Source: Melastoma dodecandrum (Eukaryota; Streptophyta; Magnoliopsida; Myrtales; Melastomataceae). From it: a DNA stretch of 64,000 bases. The position numbers were made by a program, and so were the translations under genes. Positions 57,286 through 64,000 of the stretch are shown piece after piece (positions within the stretch are counted from its first letter, which is position 1; every line of letters begins with the position of its first letter). The notes beneath the pieces were generated by a model, which did not search any database, had not been told where the DNA came from, and was given only the letters and a program-made list of their open reading frames with translations. The stretch covers positions 4,898,001-4,962,000 of the forward strand of contig JARUPY010000538.1 in assembly GCA_029817715.1 (NCBI GenBank), in the 5' to 3' direction.

Positions 57286-58565
57286 ATTTATGATCTTCAA
57301 GAAGTCTTTGAATGTCTCAAACTTCTCAGAAGACACCGCCTTTGTAAGAACGTCTGCGGGTTGATCATGGGTGCTGATGAACTCTAGAAAAATCTCCTTC
57401 TGCGAAACCATCTCTCTGATGAAATGATGACGAAGTTCTATGTTCTTCGACCTTGCATGGAAAACTGGATTCTTGGTCATAGCAATTGCAGATTGGTTAT
57501 CACAGAAGATTGTTGTTGGCTCGTCCACCTTCTGTTGTAATTCTAGAAGTAACCTTCTGAGCCAGACAGCTTCTCTTGTTGCTTTATTTGCTGCGATGTA
57601 CTCAGCTTCTGCATATGAGAGTGCAACAGTGTTTTGCTTCTTTGAACTCCATGAAATGGGCTTTGTTCCAATACAGAACAAGTATCCTGATGTGATTCTA
57701 CGATCATCCAAGCTTTCTGCCCAATCACTATCTACATAACCCCCTAAATCATCCTTCTGCTCTTTTGTATACTTTAGTCCGACATTCTGTGTGCCTTTTA
57801 GATAGCGTAGAACTCTTTTTGCTGCTGTGAAATGAGTTCTGCTGGGGTTGCTCATGAATCTAGATAGCAAACTCACAGAATGAACAATATCAGTCCTAGT
57901 GTGAGTGAGATAAATAAGAGAACCAACCAGGCTTCTGTAGAATCCTCCTTCTGTAACTTCTCATTGAGTGACATTGGTGTAGAAATTGGCTTTGCATTCT
58001 CCATACGAAATTTCTTCAATAGATCTGCTATGTACTTCTCTTGAGAAATGAAAATCTCTCCTTTCTTCTACTTCACTTGAAGTCCAAGAAAGTACTTCAT
58101 CAAGCCAAGATCTGTCATCTCAAATTCTTCCATCATGGCTTCCTTGAACTTCTGTAGCAAGCTTCTGCTGGTGCTAGTGTAGATCAAGTCATCCACAAAA
58201 AGACATGCTATTAAAAAATCAGGACCAACCTTCTGTATGTATAACGAAGGTTCTACTGAGCTTCTGGAGAATCCTTTCTTTTGTAGATAGGAATCAATTC
58301 TGCAATTCCACGCCCTTGGTGCTTGCTTCAAACCATATAGAGCCTTATGCAGTCTGTAGACTTTGTCTTCTGTGCCTTTCATCACGAATCCTTGTGGTTG
58401 TTCTACGTAGACTTCTTCTTCTAGTACTCCATTAAGAAATGCTGACTTGACATCAAGCTGGAATACTTCAAGATCCTTCTGTGCTGCAATGGCTAGAACA
58501 GCACAGTTTGTCTCCATCCTTCCTACAGGAGCAAAAGTTTCTGTAAAATCAACTCCAGGCTTCTG
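57283..58565 (-). pseudogene. Copia pol, 3' part: reverse transcriptase and RNase H, interrupted
   Basis: Continues the polyprotein after a TAA at about 58563-58565, where the family has a codon between KGY and Q(K/R)PG. The RT proceeds METNCAVLAIAAQKDLEVFQ, LDVKSAFLNGVLEEEVYVEQ, LYGLKQAPRAW and LFVDDLIYTSTS. A TAG near 58065 follows LGLQVK. A one-base frameshift lies near 57945, before FYRSLVGSLIYLTH. RNase H then runs to 57283: GYVDSDWAESLDDRRITSGY, YAEAEYIAANKATREAVWLR and NPVFHARSKNIELRHHFI. All catalytic residues visible are kept. Only these three lesions inactivate it. Confidence 0.9.
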
Positions 58566-61298
58566 TTAATAGCCTTTTGCTACGATGCGAGCTTTATGCT
58601 TCTGCACACTTCCATATTCATTATACTTGGTCTTGTAGACCCACTTTAATTCGACAGCTTCTTTTCCTTCTGGTAGATCGACCAATGACCACGTGTCATT
58701 CTTCTCTATAGAAGGCATCTCATCCTTCATGGCATTTCTCCATTTTTCTTCTTTGGCTGCCTCCTCAAAGTTCTGTGGCTCAAATGCAGCAAGAGCAAAG
58801 TTAGCTTGCTCATAAATTTCAGTGAATGATCGATACTTCCTTGGTGGTGTATCTCCAATGGGACCCTTCGCTTTTGGAATGGTTTTAAAGGAACTAGCTT
58901 CTGTTGTTCCGATGGGATTCTGTACTGTAACTTCTGCTACTGCTTCTGTTGTCCTGATAGGATTCTGTACAGATGCTTCTGTTACTGTTTCTATATAATG
59001 GAAAATCTGAGTCATAGAAGACTCTTCCTGCCACTTCCAATCTGTATGTTCAGCAAAGATAACATCTCTTGACAGAATTAACTTGTCAGTATTCGGATTA
59101 TAAAGACGATATCCCTTCGATTCATCACTATATCCGATAAAAATCAACTTCTCACCTTTCTCATCAAACTTTTCTCTTCCTTGAGAAGGTGTAAGTGCAT
59201 ATCCAATACACCCAAATACTTTCAAATGATTTACCACGGGCTTCCTTCTGTGCCACGCTTCATATGGTGTCTTGTCCCTAATTGCTTTTGTAGGGGATCT
59301 GTTCAAAAGGTAGGCAGATGTGTTGACAGCTTCTGCCCAGAACTTGTTGGGTAGACCTTTGCCCTTTAGCATGCTTGTGGCCATCTCCACTATGGTTCTG
59401 TTCTTTCTTTCTGCGACTCCATTTTGCTGAGGAGAATACTGCACAGTTAACTGCCTTTGTATCCCCTTCTGTTGGCAATAGTCCAAGAATGGTCTTGACA
59501 GAAACTCTCCTCCGCGATCTGTCCTCGAGGTCTTAATCTCATATCCACTTTGATTCTCTGCAAGTGCTTTGAACTTCATAAAGGTGGTGAAAGCATCTGA
59601 TTTCCTCTCAAGAAAATAAATCCAAATCATTCTAGTATAGTCATCTACGAACAACAGAAAGTATCTTCTGTTACCGAGAGACGGAGTCTGAGTCGGTCCA
59701 CAAATATCCGCATGAACCAGCTCGAGAGGGGCTTGAGCTCTCCATGATGTGTTTGGGAATGGAAGACGATGATGATTTCCGAAGACACATCCTTCACAGA
59801 CGTCACCTTCTGCAGCTTGTATAGAAGGTAGTCCTACCACCATATTCTTCTGCTTTAGTAAAGCTAGACCTTTCCTATTCAAATGTCCATACCTGAGATG
59901 CCAAAGATGAGAATCATCTACAACCTCAGTTTTGAGAACCACATTGCTGCAAGGAGTCTTCTTTAACGGGAACAAATTGTTGGACGTCATCTTCACGACC
60001 GCAACCTTCTGTCCGTTTCTGTCTGTTATCTCACATTGACCTTCTGCAAAAACCAACTTGTAGCCATTTTTCATCATCTGTCCTACACTTAGTAGGTTCT
60101 GTGCGATTTCTGGAGTGTAGAAGACATCGTGCATCCTCTTTTGTTGACCTTCTGCACTGAAAACTGAAACAATACCTTTACCTTCTATCTTTAACTTCTT
60201 GCTATCTCCAAGTTCCAAGAGAGAGTTGTATTTCTCATCAAACTCCACAAAGTTCTTCTTGATCCCTGTGACATGGTTACTACACCCACTATCGAGGAAC
60301 CATATCTCATTCATATCTTGCACGGTGTTAGAGGAAGAATAGAAAACTTTAGAAGGTTCATCTTCCTTAGAGAAATTTACCGAGCTTCTGTCCTCATTCT
60401 TCTGTTCATTCTTCTGCTCTTTATCTTTGTACCAGCAATCACGATCTGAATGAGTTGGGAATTTGCATCTCCTGCATCGAAAACGACAATTTTTTGTTTC
60501 ATGATTATTCTTTCTGCAGATGCGGCATCCTGCTTCTGCTTCTCCATGACCGCTTCTGTGCTGACCTTCTGGTCGTCCTTCTGCATAACCTCTGCCACTG
60601 CCACGAGACCTGCCTCCACGTCCTCTGTCATAGGACCTTCTGTTGTTTCCAGAACGTTCTTGCTTCTGCTCAGAAACATTCAATTTCGCTTGAAATGCTT
60701 GCTCCACGGGGGTTGTGTACTTACTTACCCGTTTCTCATGGGCTTCTAGGGAACCCATCAATTCATAGATGGAAACTTCTGCGAGATCCTTCATCTCTTC
60801 AATCACGGTTACCACATGCTCAAACTTCTGGGGCAAGCTTCTGAGGATTTTCTCCACGACTTTTCTATCTGGGACGACTTCTCCGCAACTCTTCAATTGA
60901 TTGAGGATCTCCACGATCCTTGAGAAGTAGTCTTTGACGTTTTCTGCGTCTTTCATGGATAGATTATTGAAGTCTCTCCAAAGATTCTGCACCTTTATAG
61001 AGATCACCTTCTGTGACCCTTTGAACTCCTTCTTTAGGACTTCCCACGCTTCATTCACCTTCTTCAGGCCGAATATCCTTGGGTAGATGGTTTTGCTCAC
61101 GGATTGTTGCAGAATCCGCAGAGCCATGGCATTCTTCATGACGTTCTCCTTGTACGCCTTCTGCTCATCTTCTGTGGGGTTGAGGACACCTTCTGCGGAA
61201 GTGTTGTCACCTTCTGGGAGAGAGATTCCTTCTGGAACTTCTTCGTAGCCTTCCTCCACAAGTTTCCATAGATCTTGCGAAAGGAAAATGGTCTCCAT
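58566..61298 (-). CDS. Copia Gag-protease-integrase polyprotein (open to the RT start)
   Basis: Open frame of 910 codons from METIFLSQDLWKLVEEGYEE. Gag has two Cys-His boxes, CRICRKNNHETKNC and CRRCKFPTHSDRDC, both CX2CX4HX4C. Protease active site: IWFLDSGCSNHVTG. The integrase zinc finger is HLRYGHLNRKGLALL with CEGCVFGNH. The DDE residues lie in VHADICGPTQ, RTDRGGEFLS and QQNGVAERKNRTIVE. The frame ends inside RT at HKARIVAKGY, where a TAA stops it. Part of a retrotransposon, so not a host gene. Its sense strand carries most of the CAGAAG hexamers. Confidence 0.92.
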   Translation of the reverse strand: METIFLSQDLWKLVEEGYEEVPEGISLPEGDNTSAEGVLNPTEDEQKAYKENVMKNAMALRILQQSVSKTIYPRIFGLKKVNEAWEVLKKEFKGSQKVISIKVQNLWRDFNNLSMKDAENVKDYFSRIVEILNQLKSCGEVVPDRKVVEKILRSLPQKFEHVVTVIEEMKDLAEVSIYELMGSLEAHEKRVSKYTTPVEQAFQAKLNVSEQKQERSGNNRRSYDRGRGGRSRGSGRGYAEGRPEGQHRSGHGEAEAGCRICRKNNHETKNCRFRCRRCKFPTHSDRDCWYKDKEQKNEQKNEDRSSVNFSKEDEPSKVFYSSSNTVQDMNEIWFLDSGCSNHVTGIKKNFVEFDEKYNSLLELGDSKKLKIEGKGIVSVFSAEGQQKRMHDVFYTPEIAQNLLSVGQMMKNGYKLVFAEGQCEITDRNGQKVAVVKMTSNNLFPLKKTPCSNVVLKTEVVDDSHLWHLRYGHLNRKGLALLKQKNMVVGLPSIQAAEGDVCEGCVFGNHHRLPFPNTSWRAQAPLELVHADICGPTQTPSLGNRRYFLLFVDDYTRMIWIYFLERKSDAFTTFMKFKALAENQSGYEIKTSRTDRGGEFLSRPFLDYCQQKGIQRQLTVQYSPQQNGVAERKNRTIVEMATSMLKGKGLPNKFWAEAVNTSAYLLNRSPTKAIRDKTPYEAWHRRKPVVNHLKVFGCIGYALTPSQGREKFDEKGEKLIFIGYSDESKGYRLYNPNTDKLILSRDVIFAEHTDWKWQEESSMTQIFHYIETVTEASVQNPIRTTEAVAEVTVQNPIGTTEASSFKTIPKAKGPIGDTPPRKYRSFTEIYEQANFALAAFEPQNFEEAAKEEKWRNAMKDEMPSIEKNDTWSLVDLPEGKEAVELKWVYKTKYNEYGSVQKHKARIVAKGY

Positions 61299-61401
61299 TT
61301 GAGAACTCTAATAGTCAAAATGCTCACCGTCGAAGATGGGAATTTGGTTGGGAGAAAAAGTGAAGAACATGTTGCCAGCGGATGTAGACATGACCTTATG
61401 C

Positions 61402-61413
61402 GCTCTGATACCA
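61402..61413 (-). other. Primer-binding site (initiator tRNA-Met) of the copia element
   Basis: On the minus strand TGGTATCAGAGC, four bases after the 5' LTR end. Confidence 0.92.
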
Positions 61414-61417
61414 AATT

Positions 61418-61773
61418 TGTTGGGGGGTTATGTGTGTAGGATTGGATAGGAAGGGAGAAGGTGCTAGCAGAACGTAGGTTCTGTACTGCCGACGACCTTC
61501 TGTAGGATAGAGGAAACCTTCTGTAGAGCTGCTGCACCTACGAGGAGTGTTTTGGCTACAATTTTTCTTTGTTTAAACTTTCTCTTTTTTTCATCATTAC
61601 AAGAAATGTCTACACGTCCCTTTATATATAGGGAGGAGTAGAAAAACCAAAAGACAATAGAAACTGACATATTTAATGACAGATTTAATAGCCTGCTTTA
61701 ATGACCCACTTAAATGACTTTTCCGTTACTAAATTCAATACCCATTAATATTGATCATACATTACCTTCAACA
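61418..61773 (-). repeat. Copia LTR (5' LTR in element orientation)
   Basis: Almost identical to 56922-57275; carries GTGTGTAGG where the other has GTGTAGG. Confidence 0.93.
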
Positions 61774-62209
61774 CTTCTTTCATCCTCCATGATATGATAT
61801 AAACAGGTCTATATTGGCATTATTCACACAAGGAGATGGCAACTTCTGTGCATATGACTATTTCTTTCCATAAGAGATCAGTTTGTGTTGAACAAAGAAT
61901 TTTTGTTTCCCTCAGGTGTCTGACTTTTTTTTTTTTGGAAAGAAGCATACTTACTAGGCCAGTCACAAACTTAGCAGCAGCCATAGAATACATGGTCACT
62001 GGTTTCCTGAAGCAAGTCCTCATAGGAAAGATAAGTCTTGAAGAAATCATCCACACTGGCTTGACTTTACCCGAGTTTTTTGAGCTAATAATGCTCATCA
62101 ACAAATAGCTGTGATGGAAACTTTCTTGTTACTTGATAAGTGGATTTTTGGTGGACCATGAAACTTCATCAGATGTCCTTGTTTGTATTGTTTTGCACGC
62201 ACTACCATT
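61774..62209. other. Flank of the copia element, no gene recognised
   Basis: No convincing protein or RNA. It may include eroded parts of the kinase relic that follows. Confidence 0.35.
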
Positions 62210-63066
62210 GATCTTCGAAAGAGGCTAATCATCGCAATGGATGCTGCTGCCCGGATAGATTTTTTCTTCTTCATTTTTGGTAGAAAATGAAGTTCATAGA
62301 TTAGCCAAATAACATCTAGCTTGAATTCACTTAAGAGGGTCTCAAATTCAAAACCTACCATAGGCAGTCGCCATTGTTGGAAGTTAACTTTGACTTTTTT
62401 TTTACTTCCTTATTTATATGAAGATCCTCTATGAGCAATTTGTAAGGTAGATAATATTCAAGCATATGATGAGTTGTACAAGAGAAGGACTTACTCTTTG
62501 GACAAGCTATTTTTTTTTTTAAGATCGGTGATCTTGGGTTGTCAAAAATCAAGTGGAGGACTCTCATCTCTGGGGGAATACGAGGAACGATGCCATGGAT
62601 GGCTACGGGTAGCTTCTTGAGTTGATGACTTGGTAACAGAGAAGATAAGAATCAATTGTAGTGCGTCGTTGTATTCCATTTCCCCCATGAAGTCAGTTTT
62701 GCTGAAAATTTTCAGCCTCTTTAAAGGTCGACGTTTATTCATTCGGAATAGAGATGTGGGAACTGTTGACGGGTGAGTAACCATATGCGACCTCCGAACG
62801 GAGCCGATAATTGGTATGATACTCAACCAAGTTAGAATGAGTGCCCCTGACTAGTTTCATGAGGTGCCTACTTGAATTTCAATGATTTTCTAGCCGGAAT
62901 CATAAATGGATCTCTACGGCCAGAAGTCCCAAACTGGTACGATGCATTTTTGAGATCATTGATGGAGAGATGTTGGTCATCGAATCCAAAGTCAAGGACT
63001 TCTTTCTCAGACATAGCAAAGGAGCTGCGCACAGTATGCCGATGTTATGAACATAAGATGTTGTAA
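62210..63066 (+). pseudogene. Raf-like MAPKKK relic
   Basis: Two kinase pieces in order: RKRLIIAMDAA near 62213 (before the HRD loop) and the C-lobe end at 62872-63066, FNDFLAGIINGSLRPEVPNW, then LRSLMERCWSSNPKSRTSFS and DIAKELRTV. This pattern belongs to plant Raf-like (B-group, PB1-Raf) kinases. The activation loop between them is lost or scrambled, so it is a pseudogene. Confidence 0.65.
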
Positions 63067-63522
63067 CATAGAACATTAGGGACATTGTTTACTTTCGTCG
63101 TGATTGTTGGTAACACAACCGGAGACAACGACTGCGGATACCTGACTACTTACGTGCATCTCCTGTCAGACGTCGGATGGTCACAAAGAACCAATTGGGA
63201 CCTCCAAGTTGGGAAACCGCGGTGACGGTTAAGGCCATCGAAGATGAAAATCACCTGGCTTTTTGGTGGTGTTCTCTTTTGATTCTTGTACATGAATTGG
63301 GTTAGTATGCTAAATATTGTTTAAACTAGAGGAAGAAAACAATTGGGACCTCTTATTAGGCCTTGTCGCCGTCTACTTATTTCTTCCAAATACACAAACC
63401 TAATCTTATTAAAAGGGATTTACTAAAATTATTAAAAGTTCGGTAAAGAGGTAGGAACTTTGGTAAATTGGACTTTGGTAACGACGTCGATTTTATCGGC
63501 GACTTTCTCTGGTTTTAATAAA
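63067..63522. other. Intergenic, nothing recognised
   Basis: AT-rich toward its end; no gene or repeat seen. Confidence 0.4.
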
Positions 63523-63990
63523 GGTAAAATATCAATTTATAGCATCAACTTTGAGCCAATTTTCTGTTTTGTCATTAATTTAGTTTGTTATATAATTTTG
63601 CCACCGACTTTTATTTTTATTTTGATTTTGGTCAATCTCGAATTTTGTCGCGCATAAGCCAAACAGACCTTAATAAACAATTTTCATTTATTGACTAAAA
63701 AAGAAAAAAATACAAAAAATGAGAAATAATATTGAAACCTCTCGTATATTTTTTATTTTAAAATTTTGATGGACGAATTGAAAGCTGAAATTATACGATA
63801 ATTGTTGATACTGTCAAAAAATATGTAAAATCGATAAAGGTCGGATGTTGTTATATTAGGGGTTGCTATTAGGGATAAAGTGAATTATGAGACGAATAAA
63901 TGGGAGATTGAAACTCCAATATTATAGAGCACGGCTCGAATTATATTAATGCCTTATTTGACTTTCGTCATGAGAAATTTAAAATTAATT
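63523..63990 (+). repeat. Diverged dispersed repeat, copy 2
   Basis: Partner of 56030-56440 in the same orientation. Shared blocks include GTTATATAATTTTGYCA, TTATTGACTAAAAAA, GTAAAATCGATAAAGGTCGG and GAGACGA. It has about 60 extra bases in the middle. Confidence 0.7.
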
Positions 63991-64000
63991 AAAATAAAAA

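Larger units (their letters stand above)
56922..61773 (-). mobile_element. Young Ty1/copia retrotransposon, nearly intact, 4.85 kb
   Basis: LTRs of 354 and 356 bp differ at about four bases plus a 2-bp indel, so insertion is recent. They start TGTTGG and end TTCAACA. A tRNA-iMet primer site and a polypurine tract are in place. Flanks ATTCT and CTTCT differ at one of five bases. The gag-pol frame has only two stops and one frameshift. The hexamer CAGAAG occurs about 50 times on the sense strand. Confidence 0.95.

Overview
The window is nuclear DNA from a flowering plant, most likely a core eudicot. The evidence is short GT-AG introns, plant-only protein families (SPX, DYW-type PPR relatives, type-B response regulator, cysteine-rich receptor kinase) and plant-type Ty3/gypsy and Ty1/copia retrotransposons. 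I cannot name the species. From memory, several genes have their closest Arabidopsis counterparts close together on chromosome 2 (BRIZ2, SPX2, ethanolamine kinase). SPX next to SNU13 also recalls the Arabidopsis SPX1 locus on chromosome 5.

Layout. 0.3-3.1 kb: a BRAP2-type RING/ZnF-UBP E3 ligase gene (minus). 3.4-16.4 kb: a complete 13-kb Tat-lineage Ty3/gypsy element (minus) with 1.04/1.11-kb LTRs, a perfect 5-bp target duplication (CCCTG), decayed gag-pol with two RNase H domains, and a large antisense plant-mobile-domain gene between pol and the 3' LTR. 16.9-20.3 kb: a nucleoside-transporter relic and a probable LTR remnant. 20.7-24.3 kb: a small membrane protein gene and a TBC Rab-GAP gene (both minus). 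25-28.1 kb: a deleted PIF/Harbinger transposon followed by a degenerate tandem repeat. 28.4-30.3 kb: an SPX gene with two PHR1-type sites upstream. 31.3-37.1 kb: SNU13, a DnaJ49-type ER chaperone and a DDX3-type DEAD-box helicase (all minus). 37.7-39.6 kb: a broken ethanolamine kinase gene. 40.0-41.5 kb: a type-B-like response regulator without the phospho-acceptor Asp. 41.9-43.1 kb: an F-box/kelch scrap and a CACTA end. 43.1-45.1 kb: an OTP82-like PPR gene without the DYW domain. 45.2-51.5 kb: a receptor-kinase relic split by a copia element. 52.2-55.5 kb: cytosolic leucyl-tRNA synthetase. 56.9-61.8 kb: a young, almost intact copia element. 62.2-63.1 kb: a Raf-like kinase relic.

The intact genes are mostly housekeeping (tRNA charging, splicing, RNA helicase, ER chaperone, Rab-GAP) plus phosphate sensing (SPX). 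They do not form a pathway. The accessory content is transposon-driven.

The least expected signal is that two of the retrotransposons are each saturated with their own hexamer. GTAGAC/GTCTAC occurs about 45 times in the gypsy element, in several reading frames and in non-coding DNA. CAGAAG occurs about 50 times in the younger copia element, almost only on its sense strand. Counts were made by eye.
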